From: Serratia nevei
GTDB lineage: Bacteria; Pseudomonadota; Gammaproteobacteria; Enterobacterales; Enterobacteriaceae
Direction of reading: 5' to 3'
Assembly (NCBI RefSeq): GCF_024160145.1
Contig: NZ_JAMYWQ010000044.1
Span: 1-38,119, forward strand
Length of the DNA: 38,119 nt
Part shown: positions 19,351-28,534 of the stretch, piece by piece
Position numbering within the stretch: position 1 is the stretch's first letter
Layout: every line of letters starts with the position of its first letter
The notes under the pieces: generated by a model
Database searches by the model: none
What the model saw: the letters and a program-made list of their open reading frames with translations, nothing else
Told to the model about the DNA's origin: nothing
Position numbers and translations under genes: made by a program

Positions 19351-19943
19351 TTCAGTTTGATCACATGCTGGCCGAGGAAGGGGCTGTCGACATGCACATG
19401 GGTGGCGGAATCCTCCGCGCCGCCGAACAGCAAGCGCGCTTCGGGCTGGGTCAAATGCGGCAAAATGCTTTCGCCCTTCACGAACGAATAAGGCAACGCG
19501 TGGAAGCCGTGGGTTTTCATCACCGAATCCATCACCTTGGTCGCCACCGTCAGCGGAATAAAGATGCGATTCCCTTTGATGACCGATTTCCAGTGCTGAT
19601 TGCCCAGCGCATGCCCCAGTTCGAACGCGGTCTTCAGCACCGTCTCCCTATCGGTCGCCAGCAACGACTCAAGATGGATGACCATCACGTCGCGCAGGTT
19701 CATCTGCACCACCACCGCGCTGCGGTTCGCTTCGTCCCAGAGCAACACGTCGCCGTCGGCCAGCACCTGATGACGATCGAGGGAGATGCCAAGATCCTGG
19801 CCGTCGCGGGTCGTTTTGCGGCAGCGGCTTTTCTGCGCCTCCCACTGCGACAGCGCCAGCACGTCCAGCGAGGCATGCTGCAAGCGCTCGCGCCAGTCGG
19901 CATCCCGTTTGATATTGCCGAGTATCTTTTCAATTACGATCAT
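19347..19943 (-). CDS. ureE: Urease accessory nickel metallochaperone UreE
   Basis: A 198-residue protein that carries Ni2+ to UreG. N-terminal peptide-binding domain, then the metal domain with [11 protein letters not shown], which includes the conserved dimer-interface histidine. The C-terminus has only HVHVD and one more histidine, not the long His-rich tail of Klebsiella UreE. Twelve bases separate it from ureC; ureF overlaps its stop. Confidence 0.94.
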   Translation of the reverse strand: MIVIEKILGNIKRDADWRERLQHASLDVLALSQWEAQKSRCRKTTRDGQDLGISLDRHQVLADGDVLLWDEANRSAVVVQMNLRDVMVIHLESLLATDRETVLKTAFELGHALGNQHWKSVIKGNRIFIPLTVATKVMDSVMKTHGFHALPYSFVKGESILPHLTQPEARLLFGGAEDSATHVHVDSPFLGQHVIKLK

Positions 19944-19955
19944 GAGCGGCGGTTC

Positions 19956-21671
19956 CTAGCTGAAGAAGTAGCGTTGATTAAGCACGGCGGTGGCGATCGG
20001 CTTCACCGTGGCATGTTCGCCGTTGACCTTGACCGCGAAGGTTTCGGGGTCCACCTCAATGTGCGGCGTTTCCGCATTGCGCACCATGTCCTGCTTGGAG
20101 ATCGCCCGGCAGTTATGCACCGCCATCACCTGCCGCTCCAGCCCCAGCTTCTCTTTGATACCGTCGTGCAACGCGGCGCCGGAGACGAAGGTGACGCAGG
20201 TTTCCTGCAGCGATTTGCCCATGGCGCCGAACATCGGCCGGTAGAACGTGGGTTGCGGCGTCGGCAGCGACGCGTTGGGATCGCCCATCACCGCCCAGTT
20301 GATCATCCCGCCCTTGATCACCAGCTTCGGCTTGGCGCCGAAGAAGCGCGGCTCCCACAGCACCAGATCGGCCATCTTGCCGACCTCGACCGAGCCCAGC
20401 ACGTGGCTGATGCCCTGCGCGATCGCCGGATTGATGGTGATCTTCGCCACGTAGCGCAACACGCGGAAGTTGTCGTGCTCCGCGGCGTCTTCCGGCAGCT
20501 TGCCGCGCGCGACTTTCATCGCGTGCGCCGTCTGCATCACCCGCAGCCAGTTTTCGCCGACCCGCCCCATCGCCTGGGAATCGCTGGAAAACATCGACAG
20601 CACGCCCATGTCGTGCAGCACGTTTTCCGCCGCGATGGTTTCCGGCCGCACCCGGCTTTCGGAGAACGCCACGTCGGCCGGCACATTGGGATTGAGGTTG
20701 TGGCACACCATGATCATGTCGAACAGTTCGGCCTGGCTGTTGATGCCGAACGGCAGCGTGGGGTTGGTGGAGCTTGGCAACACGTTCATCTGCGCGGCGA
20801 CCTTGATGATATCCGGCGAGTGCCCGCCGCCGGCGCCTTCGGTATGGAAGGTGTGGATGGTGCGTCCTTCAAAGGCGTCGATGGTGTCCTCGACGTAGCC
20901 GCCTTCGTTCAGGCTGTCGGTGTGCACCGCCACCTGAATGTCCATGTCGTCGGCCACGCGCAGCGCGTGGCGCAGCGCGGAGTTGGTGGCGCCCCAGTCC
21001 TCATGCACTTTCAGCCCCGCCACACCGGCGGCGATCTGTTCCACCAGCGGCGCGGCGTGCGAAGCGTGCCCCTTGCCGAGCATCCCCACGTTGACCGGCA
21101 TAGTCTCGAAAGCGCGCAGCATGCGGTGGATATGCCAGGGCCCGGCGGTCACGGTGGTGCCGTTGGAGCCGTCGGTCGGCCCGACGCCGCCGCCGAAGAA
21201 CGTCGTCACGCCGTTGGAGAGCGCATGCGCCGCCTGCTGCGGCGAAATGAAGTGAATATGCGTATCGATGCCGGCGGCGGTCAGGATCAGGTGCTCGCCC
21301 GAGATGGCGTCGGTGCTGACACCCACCACCATGCCGGGCGTAACGCCGTTCATCATCGCCGGGTTGCCGCTTTTGCCGATGCCGGCGATCAGCCCGTTCT
21401 TGATGCCGACGTCCGCCTTGATCACCCCTTGCCGGGCGTCCAAAATCGTCACGTTGGTAATCACCAGATCCAGCACGTTATCGCTGGTTAATCGGTTGTC
21501 GGCGCCCATGCCGTCACGCAGCGACTTGCCGCCGCCGTAGACCGATTCCTCGCCGTAGCCGCGCAGGTCTTTCTCTATTTCAATAAACAGTTGCGTATCG
21601 CCCAAACGAATTTTATCGCCGGTGGTTGGGCCGAACAGCCCGGCATATTCTTGCCTGGAGAGGGTTGGCAT
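19956..21671 (-). CDS. ureC: Urease alpha subunit (catalytic)
   Basis: Hydrolyses urea to ammonia and carbamate at a dinickel centre; 571 residues. Nickel ligands are visible: H138 and H140 (THIH), carbamylated K221 (GLKVHEDWG), H250, H276 and D364 (SSDSQAMGR). The flap has C323 and catalytic H324. After it the sequence is NLNPN, where Klebsiella urease has HLDPD; N325 therefore replaces a histidine. The same variant occurs, as I recall, in Yersinia ureases. AGGA precedes the ATG. It follows ureB with a three-base gap. Confidence 0.98.
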   Translation of the reverse strand: MPTLSRQEYAGLFGPTTGDKIRLGDTQLFIEIEKDLRGYGEESVYGGGKSLRDGMGADNRLTSDNVLDLVITNVTILDARQGVIKADVGIKNGLIAGIGKSGNPAMMNGVTPGMVVGVSTDAISGEHLILTAAGIDTHIHFISPQQAAHALSNGVTTFFGGGVGPTDGSNGTTVTAGPWHIHRMLRAFETMPVNVGMLGKGHASHAAPLVEQIAAGVAGLKVHEDWGATNSALRHALRVADDMDIQVAVHTDSLNEGGYVEDTIDAFEGRTIHTFHTEGAGGGHSPDIIKVAAQMNVLPSSTNPTLPFGINSQAELFDMIMVCHNLNPNVPADVAFSESRVRPETIAAENVLHDMGVLSMFSSDSQAMGRVGENWLRVMQTAHAMKVARGKLPEDAAEHDNFRVLRYVAKITINPAIAQGISHVLGSVEVGKMADLVLWEPRFFGAKPKLVIKGGMINWAVMGDPNASLPTPQPTFYRPMFGAMGKSLQETCVTFVSGAALHDGIKEKLGLERQVMAVHNCRAISKQDMVRNAETPHIEVDPETFAVKVNGEHATVKPIATAVLNQRYFFS

Positions 21672-21674
21672 GCG

Positions 21675-22121
21675 TTATTCCTCGCTCGTTTTCGTCGGCG
21701 CCTGATCGAGGTTTTTATAACCCAGCTCAATAGCTCGCTTTACATCTATCGTTTTCTTTACCCTTTCACCGGCCGCTACCGGGCTGTCACCCGCCCAACC
21801 GTCCACCAGATTATTAAAACCGTAGACCGTTTGTTTGCCGCCGATGGCAATAAGCGCCACCTCAATCTCGTCGCCGGGTTCAAAACGGATCGCCGTCGTG
21901 GCAGTGATATTCAAACGCTTGCCAAAGGCGGCGGCGCGATCGAATTGCAAGGCTTTATTGGCTTCAAAGAAATGAAAATGCGAACCGACCTGAATCGGCC
22001 TGTCGCCGGTATTACGCACCGTTAAAATAAGGGTTTCGCGATCTTCATTGAAGGTGATGGGGCTTTCTGACAGGATATAGCCGCCGGGCGGCACGTGCTT
22101 TTCTTGGTCATGCTTTTTCAT
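21675..22121 (-). CDS. ureB: Urease beta subunit
   Basis: A 148-residue structural subunit with family blocks [30 protein letters not shown] and [30 protein letters not shown]. The ATG at 22121 is preferred: GCAGG lies seven bases upstream and homology begins soon after. An in-frame TTG at 22169 would add 16 residues. The N-terminal extension before PPGG and three-gene structural layout fit the Yersinia/Klebsiella type. Confidence 0.95.
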   Translation of the reverse strand: MKKHDQEKHVPPGGYILSESPITFNEDRETLILTVRNTGDRPIQVGSHFHFFEANKALQFDRAAAFGKRLNITATTAIRFEPGDEIEVALIAIGGKQTVYGFNNLVDGWAGDSPVAAGERVKKTIDVKRAIELGYKNLDQAPTKTSEE

Positions 22122-22176
22122 CGAAATACCTGCGCTGATAGGGTTTATCCGTGGCAATAAGGAACGCAAACCGCAC

Positions 22177-22479
22177 TTACTGAATCGGATCGTGCACTGT
22201 CACCAGGCGGCTGCCGTCGCTGAATATCGCTTCGACCTGTACATGCGGGATCAGATCCGCCACGCCGTCCATCACGTCATCGCGGCTCAACACCTGCCGC
22301 GTATCGTTCATGACTTCTTCCAGCGTTTTACCCTCACGGGCGCCTTCCAGCGCTGCGGTGGTAATAATCGCCACCGCCTCGGGGTAATTCAGCTTTATCC
22401 CTCTGGACTTTCGCTTTAATGCGACGTCGGCCAGGGTATAGACCATCAACTTTTCGATTTCTCTAGGCGTTAATTGCAT
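22177..22479 (-). CDS. ureA: Urease gamma subunit
   Basis: The 100-residue smallest structural subunit, first gene of the urease operon. [35 protein letters not shown] and [21 protein letters not shown] are diagnostic. GGAG lies six bases before the ATG. The three subunits assemble as multiples of ureA-B-C trimers. Confidence 0.98.
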   Translation of the reverse strand: MQLTPREIEKLMVYTLADVALKRKSRGIKLNYPEAVAIITTAALEGAREGKTLEEVMNDTRQVLSRDDVMDGVADLIPHVQVEAIFSDGSRLVTVHDPIQ

Positions 22480-22939
22480 GGAGCACTCCGATCTCGATAG
22501 GAATAATCAGACAACATGAAGCCAAAGGTGATTACGGATTAATAACCTTGCGTTATTTATTTGCGTTTATCTGCCCATCGAAACAATCTAGGAGGGAATA
22601 TTGAGATATTCAACCCGCGACGTTATTCACGTTAGAACATAAATTAGCGCATACAATAAAAACGTAACGGCGCCGTGATAGTTTTTATCGATAAAAGATC
22701 TTTTTTTCGCTTCCTACCCCCTCGACAAAACGTTCAAAAAAGATACAAATCACCCTGTGTTATTTTCATCATCTCAACCAAACCCAGAAAAATAAACGTG
22801 ACCGTCACCACACGGCCAATATTAAAGACATGTAACCAACGGTCAGGAAATATAATTAAATTTACAAATAAGACACGAGCGAAAATACATTTTTAGTTAA
22901 AAACAATTTATCTATTCTATTGCTGATACCAATAAGTTA
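22480..22939. other. AT-rich leader upstream of urease operon
   Basis: About 460 bp without a credible gene, much richer in A and T than both flanks. It must contain the ureA promoter. No clear -35/-10 pair, sigma-54 -24/-12 element or UreR-type site can be assigned by eye. Short frames here lack good ribosome sites and look random. Confidence 0.7.
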
Positions 22940-22971
22940 TTAAAAATAAAAAACCCGGCCGCAGCCGGGTT
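22940..22971 (-). terminator. Intrinsic terminator of mtnK
   Basis: Reading the minus strand, AACCCGGC and GCCGGGTT arms (22964-22971, 22952-22959) around a four-base loop are followed by TTTTTTATTTTTA. It lies about 20 bases beyond the mtnK stop. Confidence 0.9.
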
Positions 22972-22990
22972 CGCCTCATGGCCGAGATCT

Positions 22991-24190
22991 TCAGCCTTGC
23001 TGACGAATGCGCGCCAGCAGCGCGTCGATATGCTCGATCTGCGGCGCGTTGACGATCAGCGTGCGCCCCAGTCCCAGCGCATGACGCTGACAGTCGAGGC
23101 GCATATCGGCATCGGCGATGCTGTCCAGATCGGCGACGTGCGCCAGGCCGATGGTGCGCCGAATCAGTTCGGTACCGCAGTACCCGACCGCATCGGTCCA
23201 GACCTGTTGCAGGAACTGCTCGGCGTAACCCGGCGTCGCCAGCGCCGCATCGCGGCTTTGCTGATGGCACAGCGCCAGGAAGCGGTCGGCAAAGATCAGC
23301 CACAGCTCGCGCACATCCTGTAGCCGCTGCTCGCGCCCGGCGGCGGCGTCGCGCGGCCCGAGCAGCCCCGGCAGGCCGCAATAGTTGAGCAGCAGGTTGC
23401 CCAATGCGGTGCCGATATCGAAACCGATCGGGCCGTAGAAACCGAATTCGGCGTCGATCGCTTTCAACCGCCCTTCCGCCACGAAGATCGAACCGCTGTG
23501 AATATCCCCGTGCAACAGCGCCTCCGCCTTGCTGAGGAAGCGATGTTTCAGGCCGGCGACCGCCAGCTTCAGCGACGCATCCTCACGCAGCGCCAGCACC
23601 TGCGGCAACAGCGCCGCCTCGAACAGATTGCGCTCATGGTCGATGTAAGGATCGGTAAAGAACAGATCTTCGGTGATCTGGCACAGCTCGGGGTTGGTGA
23701 AACGGCTGACTTCCGCCTTCTTCTGCTGCGCCGACTGATAGAAATCGGAGGTATGGAACAGCGTCTGCGCCAGGTATTCCGCCAACTGCCCGGCCGCCAG
23801 CGGGTGATAGTGGCCCTGCACCAGCTCACTGCGCCAAATGCGATGATCGGAGAGATCTTCCTGCACCATCACCGCCAACTCGGGATCGTGATGCAAGACT
23901 TTGACCGTATGCCGCGGGCAGAAACCGCCGTGGATCAGCAGCGTTTCCGCTTCGATGCGCGCCCGATCCAGCGTCAGCGGCCAGGATTCGCCCACGCAGC
24001 GCACGTAGGGTAGCGCCTGTTTGACGATCACCCGGCTCACGCCTTGGCGATCGCGGATCTTGAACACCAGATTCAGGTTGCCGTCACCGATCTCGTCGGC
24101 GCTGACCAGTGCCTGCGGTTCAGACACCCGACCGTATTGGCGGGCGTATTCAACGGCGTCGGCAGCCGTAAACGTACGATAAAGCGACAT
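22991..24190 (-). CDS. mtnK: Methylthioribose kinase
   Basis: Phosphorylates 5-methylthioribose with ATP to give methylthioribose 1-phosphate, substrate of MtnA. 399 residues, usual length. Kinase features: [10 protein letters not shown] (glycine-loop region), [17 protein letters not shown], catalytic loop [11 protein letters not shown] and metal-binding segment [17 protein letters not shown]. Divergent from mtnA across a MetJ operator, so derepression on methionine shortage is likely. Confidence 0.96.
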   Translation of the reverse strand: MSLYRTFTAADAVEYARQYGRVSEPQALVSADEIGDGNLNLVFKIRDRQGVSRVIVKQALPYVRCVGESWPLTLDRARIEAETLLIHGGFCPRHTVKVLHHDPELAVMVQEDLSDHRIWRSELVQGHYHPLAAGQLAEYLAQTLFHTSDFYQSAQQKKAEVSRFTNPELCQITEDLFFTDPYIDHERNLFEAALLPQVLALREDASLKLAVAGLKHRFLSKAEALLHGDIHSGSIFVAEGRLKAIDAEFGFYGPIGFDIGTALGNLLLNYCGLPGLLGPRDAAAGREQRLQDVRELWLIFADRFLALCHQQSRDAALATPGYAEQFLQQVWTDAVGYCGTELIRRTIGLAHVADLDSIADADMRLDCQRHALGLGRTLIVNAPQIEHIDALLARIRQQG

Positions 24191-24240
24191 TCCCCAACCC
24201 CTCTGTTCTCTCTCACCGATCCCAGCGACTCTGTTTATTT

Positions 24241-24280
24241 AGACGTAAAAGCATTTAGACGTCTATACATCTGGAAGTCA
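24241..24280. promoter_or_regulatory. MetJ operator (tandem met boxes), mtnK / mtnA
   Basis: Contiguous 8-bp units resembling the met box AGACGTCT: agacgtaa (24241), aagcattt (24249), agacgtct (24257, perfect), atacatct (24265) and ggaagtca (24273). It lies between the divergent mtnK and mtnA starts. MetJ with S-adenosylmethionine binds such arrays cooperatively and would repress both genes. Confidence 0.85.
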
Positions 24281-24336
24281 TGTTGGCAGAATAGCGTTTC
24301 AGATGCAATAACCACGCAACAAGGAATTAACCGCCG

Positions 24337-25365
24337 ATGCAAGCGCTTAACACCACCAGTTTGACCCTGCAGGACAACCGCCTTTGGATCCTCGATCAGC
24401 AAGCCCTGCCGCAGGAAAAGCGGTGGCGCGCCTGCGACAGCGTGGAGGAATTGGTCGGGCACATTCACAGCCTGCGAGTGCGCGGCGCGCCGCTGATCGG
24501 GCTGTCCGCCAGCCTGCTGTTGGCGCTGCTCGCGGAACGCGGTCTGCCGCGCGCCGGGCTGGAACAGGCGCTGCGCACGCTGCGCGCCGCACGGCCGACG
24601 GCGGTCAACCTGATGAACAATCTTGATCGCATGAAGCTGGCGCTGGCGGAGCCTGATTGGGTGCCGGCGATGGTGAACGAAGCGCTGCGCTTGGTGGAAG
24701 AAGACCGCCGGCTGTGCGATCGCATCGCCGATCGCGGCGCTGAACTGATCAAACCCGGCAGCCGCCTGCTGACCCACTGCAATACCGGCGGGTTGGCCAC
24801 CGCCGGCGTCGGCACCGCCATCGGCGTGCTGCTGCGCGCCCACCGGCAGGGCAAGGTGCAACAGGTGTGGGTCGATGAAACCCGGCCGCTGCTGCAGGGC
24901 GGCCGTCTGACCGCCTGGGAACTGGGCGAGTTAGGCATTCCCTATCGGCTGATCTGCGATTCGATGGCCGCCAGCCTGATGGCGCAGGGCCAGGTCGATG
25001 CCGTATGGGTCGGCGCGGATCGCATCGCCGCCAACGGCGACGTCGCCAACAAAATCGGCACCTACAGCCTGGCGGTGCTGGCGCACTACCACGGCATCCC
25101 GTTCTACGTGGCCGCCCCGCATACCACCCACGATCCGCACTGTCCGGACGGCGCCGCCATTCCGATCGAACAGCGCGCGGCGGCCGAAGTCACCGGCGTT
25201 TCAGGCAGCTTCGGCGCCTGCCAGTGGGCGCCGAACGAAGCACCGGTCTACAATCCGGCGTTCGACGTCACGCCCGCGAAGCTCATCAGCGGATGGGTAT
25301 TCGACAGCGGCGTGATTACGCCGCAGCAGGTTGAAATGGGGATCTTCCGACGGGCCTTGGGTTAA
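24337..25365 (+). CDS. mtnA: Methylthioribose-1-phosphate isomerase
   Basis: Isomerises methylthioribose 1-phosphate to methylthioribulose 1-phosphate. 342 residues; related to eIF2B-alpha-like isomerases. Motifs VRGAPLIG near 48-55, [12 protein letters not shown] with the catalytic cysteine, [17 protein letters not shown], and [21 protein letters not shown] carrying the catalytic aspartate. It ends four bases before the mtnD stop on the other strand, with no terminator between. Confidence 0.97.
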   Translation: MQALNTTSLTLQDNRLWILDQQALPQEKRWRACDSVEELVGHIHSLRVRGAPLIGLSASLLLALLAERGLPRAGLEQALRTLRAARPTAVNLMNNLDRMKLALAEPDWVPAMVNEALRLVEEDRRLCDRIADRGAELIKPGSRLLTHCNTGGLATAGVGTAIGVLLRAHRQGKVQQVWVDETRPLLQGGRLTAWELGELGIPYRLICDSMAASLMAQGQVDAVWVGADRIAANGDVANKIGTYSLAVLAHYHGIPFYVAAPHTTHDPHCPDGAAIPIEQRAAAEVTGVSGSFGACQWAPNEAPVYNPAFDVTPAKLISGWVFDSGVITPQQVEMGIFRRALG

Positions 25366-25369
25366 GCAC

Positions 25370-25912
25370 TCAGTCCAGACGCGGATAGTCATCGGCGATC
25401 TTGTCGCCGGTGAAATACGCCACCCAGCCTTCCGGGTTGTCGAACACCCGGATCGCGGTGAAGTGGGGTGCCGATCCCATATCGAACCAGTGCCGGGTGT
25501 TGGCCGGCACCGAGATCAGATCGTTCTTTTCGCACAGGATCTGGAAGATCTTGCCGTCCAGATGCAGGCAAAACAGCCCTGCGCCTTCGACGAAAAAGCG
25601 TACTTCATCTTCGCCGTGCGTGTGTTCGGACAGGAATTTTTCGCGCAGCGCCTGGCGCTGCTCGTGGTCCGGCCGCATGCTGATCACGTCCCAGCTCTGG
25701 TAGCCCTTTTCCGCCACCAGCCGGTCTATCTCATGCTGGTAGGCGGCGATCACCGCCGCCGGCTGCGGGTTGTCGCCCAGCTCGCGATCCGCTTGCCAGC
25801 GCTCAAAGCGCACGCCGATCTGCGCCAACTGGCGCTGGATCTCCTGCGCATCGCGGCTCTGCCACAGCGGCTGCTGCGGCGCGGTATCGCTGAATATGGT
25901 CAATCCACTCAT
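25370..25912 (-). CDS. mtnD: Acireductone dioxygenase
   Basis: Oxidises acireductone with O2. The Fe2+ form gives formate and 2-oxo-4-methylthiobutyrate, the methionine precursor; the Ni2+ form gives a dead-end set of products. 180 residues, cupin fold. Metal ligands H97, H99, E103 ([11 protein letters not shown]) and H141 (TRHWFDMG). It overlaps mtnC by four bases. A nickel-rich cytoplasm, likely when the adjacent nixA-urease block is expressed, could in principle affect which metal it carries; this is inference. Confidence 0.97.
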   Translation of the reverse strand: MSGLTIFSDTAPQQPLWQSRDAQEIQRQLAQIGVRFERWQADRELGDNPQPAAVIAAYQHEIDRLVAEKGYQSWDVISMRPDHEQRQALREKFLSEHTHGEDEVRFFVEGAGLFCLHLDGKIFQILCEKNDLISVPANTRHWFDMGSAPHFTAIRVFDNPEGWVAYFTGDKIADDYPRLD

Positions 25913-26598
25913 GAGACGAACTCCCCTAAATCGATACGATCAAAACGGTTAACCTGCGGATGCCGGCTCTGCGCGTCCGCCTCATCGCGGATTAGCTGGC
26001 AGGTATGCCAGCCGGCGGCCTGCGCCGCATCCAGCTCCTGGCGGATGTCGGACAAAAACAGCAGCTCGTCGGGCGCGATGCCGATAGCCTGCGCGATGTT
26101 ACGGTACGATGCGGTTTCACGCTTGGCGCCGACGTGCGTATCGAAATAGCCGCTGAACAGCGGTTGCAGATCGCCCGCGTCGCTGTGGCCGAACAGCAGC
26201 TTCTGCGCCTCCACCGAACCGGAGGAATAGACGTAGAGCTTGACTCCCTGCCGCTGCCAGGCGGCCAACTGCCCCGCGACCTCCGGATACAGATGCCCGC
26301 GGAAGTCCCCTTCGCGGTAACCGCTGCGCCAGATGATGCCCTGCAACGCCTTAAGCGCGGTAGATTTACGGTCTTCATCCATAAAGCGGTACAGCGCGGC
26401 GATCAGCGCGTCAAGATCTGCCTGTGGTTGGTCAATTTCAGCGCGCAGCGCCGCCAGCGGCGCGGCGACTTCGCTCTCAGCGACATGGCGGCGCACAAAA
26501 TCCGCCAGCCGTTCGCGGGCGTAAGGGAACAGAACCTGATGCACAAAGCGAATATCGCTGGTGGTGCCTTCAATATCGGTCACGATAGCGCGGATCAT
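25909..26598 (-). CDS. mtnC: Enolase-phosphatase E1
   Basis: A 229-residue HAD-family enzyme that enolises and dephosphorylates diketo-methylthiopentyl phosphate to acireductone. The variant HAD motif DIEGTT has D8 and E10; [17 protein letters not shown] is the second motif region and [12 protein letters not shown] the last. Overlaps both mtnB (4 bases) and mtnD (4 bases). Confidence 0.97.
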   Translation of the reverse strand: MIRAIVTDIEGTTSDIRFVHQVLFPYARERLADFVRRHVAESEVAAPLAALRAEIDQPQADLDALIAALYRFMDEDRKSTALKALQGIIWRSGYREGDFRGHLYPEVAGQLAAWQRQGVKLYVYSSGSVEAQKLLFGHSDAGDLQPLFSGYFDTHVGAKRETASYRNIAQAIGIAPDELLFLSDIRQELDAAQAAGWHTCQLIRDEADAQSRHPQVNRFDRIDLGEFVS

Positions 26599-27209
26599 TT
26601 CGCCTCCAGTAAGCGGCGTTGCAGTTCACACTGGAACAGGAATTCTAGCCCTTCGAGATGGCGGCGGGCTTCCACCACCTGGCTCCCCCAGCAATACAGG
26701 CCGTGGCCGCGTACCAGAAAGCCGTATTGCAGCGGCGTGGCCTCGGCATAGGCCGCCACCCGCGCCGCCAGCCGGGGGATGTCCTGATCGTTGTCGAAAA
26801 TAGGGATCGCCACGCTGTCCAGGTGGCTGCGCTGGCCCGCCAGCGACTTCTGCATTTCGTACCCCTGCAGCACCAGCGCATCGCCGCGCTCCACCCGCGA
26901 CAGCACGGTCGCGTTGACGGAATGGGTATGCAGCACCGCGCCGATATGCGCAGACAGGCGGTAGAGCAGCGTATGCAGCCCAGTCTCCGCCGATGGCGTG
27001 CGGCCGCTCGGCACATGATTGTCGGCGATATCCACCCGCAGAAAATCGGTGGCGCTGAGGCTACCCTTGTCTTTGCCGGACTCGGTGACCAGGCACTGAC
27101 GTTCGTCCAGGCGCACCGACATGTTGCCGCCGGTCGCCGGGCACCAGCCTTTGTCGCCAATCCAGTGGCAGGCCGCCAGCAATGCGGTAAGTTGCGGATT
27201 CTCCGTCAT
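26595..27209 (-). CDS. mtnB: Methylthioribulose-1-phosphate dehydratase
   Basis: A 204-residue class II aldolase-fold metalloenzyme that dehydrates methylthioribulose 1-phosphate. Zn ligands H94 and H96 (VLHTHSVNA) plus the histidine of [10 protein letters not shown]75 lies in the active-site region; [11 protein letters not shown] is the phosphate site. Start at ATG 27209 (MTENPQL); the open frame continues 36 codons upstream, but that part runs into the MetJ boxes and lacks homology. First gene of mtnBCD. Confidence 0.95.
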   Translation of the reverse strand: MTENPQLTALLAACHWIGDKGWCPATGGNMSVRLDERQCLVTESGKDKGSLSATDFLRVDIADNHVPSGRTPSAETGLHTLLYRLSAHIGAVLHTHSVNATVLSRVERGDALVLQGYEMQKSLAGQRSHLDSVAIPIFDNDQDIPRLAARVAAYAEATPLQYGFLVRGHGLYCWGSQVVEARRHLEGLEFLFQCELQRRLLEAK

Positions 27210-27283
27210 TATTATCGTTTCCCGTTCGGTAAGGCGGCCGGCAAATGAGGCTTGGCCTGCCGCGTGGCGGGCTAAGCACTTTT

Positions 27284-27315
27284 TTGCATTTAGCCATCTA
27301 AGCGTCTTGATTGCC
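27284..27315. promoter_or_regulatory. MetJ operator, mtnBCD / ybdL
   Basis: Adjacent octamers agccatct (27292) and aagcgtct (27300) match the met box at most positions. Flanking octamers ttgcattt (27284) and tgattgcc (27308) are weaker. It lies between divergent mtnB and ybdL, the second such array in 3 kb. Confidence 0.7.
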
Positions 27316-27373
27316 AAATACTAGCATCGTGTTATATTGACGGCAATATAAGCGCCTGGAGTATTCACCTGCT

Positions 27374-28534
27374 ATGAGCACTTCCGCATTGGTTCCCGAA
27401 AGTAAACTGCCCTCGCTGGGCACCACCATCTTTACCCAGATGAGCGCGCTGGCGCAGCAGCACCAGGCGATCAACCTGTCGCAGGGCTTCCCCGATTTCG
27501 ACGGCCCGGACTACCTGAAAGAACGTCTGGCCAGGCACGTCGCCCAGGGCGCCAACCAGTATGCGCCAATGACCGGCGTGGCGCCGCTGCGCGAAGCCAT
27601 CGCCGACAAAACCGCCGAGCTGTATGGCTGGCAACCGGACGCCACCGCCGAAGTGACCGTCACCGCCGGCGCTACCGAAGCACTGTTCGCCGCCATCAGC
27701 GCGCTGGTGCGCCCCGGCGACGAAGTGGTCTGCTTCGATCCCAGCTACGACAGCTATGCGCCGGCGGTCACGTTGGCCGGTGGCATACTCAAACGTATCG
27801 CCCTGCAGCCGCCTGCGTTTGCCGTGGATTGGCCAAGGTTCGCCGCCGCGCTGTCGCCGCGCACCCGCCTGGTGATCGTTAACACGCCGCACAACCCGTC
27901 CGCCACCGCCTGGCAGGCGGAAGACATGCAGCAGCTGTGGCATGCCATCGCCGAACGTGAAATCTACGTGCTCAGCGACGAGGTTTACGAACACATCTGC
28001 TTCGCCAACGGCGGGCACGCCAGCGTGCTGGCTCACCCGCAGCTGCGCCAGCGCGCGATCGCGGTGTCCTCTTTCGGCAAAACCTTCCACATGACCGGCT
28101 GGAAAGTGGGTTATTGCGTGGCGCCCGCCGCGCTGAGCGCCGAGGTGCGCAAAGTGCATCAATACCTGACCTTTTCGGTCAATACCCCGGCCCAGCTGGC
28201 GCTGGCGGATAGCCTGCGCGCCGAGCCGGAGCACTGGCGACAGCTGCCGGCGTTCTATCGCGCCAAACGCGACCGCTTTGTGCAGGCGCTGACGCGCAGC
28301 CGACTGGAAATTTTACCCTGCGCGGGTACATACTTCTTGCTGGCGGACTACAGCGCCATCTCCAGTCTGGACGATGTGGCATTCTGCCATTGGTTAACCG
28401 AGCACGTGGGCGTGGCGGCCATTCCGCTGTCGGTCTTCTGTGCCGATCCTTTCCCCCATAAATTGATCCGGCTGTGCTTCGCTAAACAGGACGCCACGCT
28501 GGATGCAGCTGCGGAGCGGTTATGTCGACTTTAA
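27374..28534 (+). CDS. ybdL: Methionine aminotransferase (YbdL / MtnE)
   Basis: A 386-residue PLP-dependent class I aminotransferase that converts 2-oxo-4-methylthiobutyrate to methionine, the last step of the salvage pathway. Schiff-base lysine K236 in SSFGKTFHMTGWKVGY; NTPHNPS with N174; D202 and Y205 (SDEVYEH) bind the cofactor. Similar to E. coli YbdL and to glutamine transaminase K. Shares its promoter region and MetJ boxes with mtnB and overlaps yafV by 13 bases. Confidence 0.93.
   Translation: MSTSALVPESKLPSLGTTIFTQMSALAQQHQAINLSQGFPDFDGPDYLKERLARHVAQGANQYAPMTGVAPLREAIADKTAELYGWQPDATAEVTVTAGATEALFAAISALVRPGDEVVCFDPSYDSYAPAVTLAGGILKRIALQPPAFAVDWPRFAAALSPRTRLVIVNTPHNPSATAWQAEDMQQLWHAIAEREIYVLSDEVYEHICFANGGHASVLAHPQLRQRAIAVSSFGKTFHMTGWKVGYCVAPAALSAEVRKVHQYLTFSVNTPAQLALADSLRAEPEHWRQLPAFYRAKRDRFVQALTRSRLEILPCAGTYFLLADYSAISSLDDVAFCHWLTEHVGVAAIPLSVFCADPFPHKLIRLCFAKQDATLDAAAERLCRL

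Noticed and set aside
19365-21491. 708-codon frame antisense to ureE and ureC
   Set aside because: Shadow of conserved urease genes, low-complexity His/Arg-rich product, no ribosome site of note.
22122-22169. Longer ureB from a TTG codon
   Set aside because: The added 16 residues lack homology and the ATG at 22121 has the better ribosome site.
22675-22896. 73-codon frame in the AT-rich urease leader
   Set aside because: Basic, low-complexity product from AT-rich DNA and no ribosome site.
27210-27317. Longer mtnB reading from 27317
   Set aside because: The extension covers the MetJ boxes and does not look like the dehydratase N-terminus.
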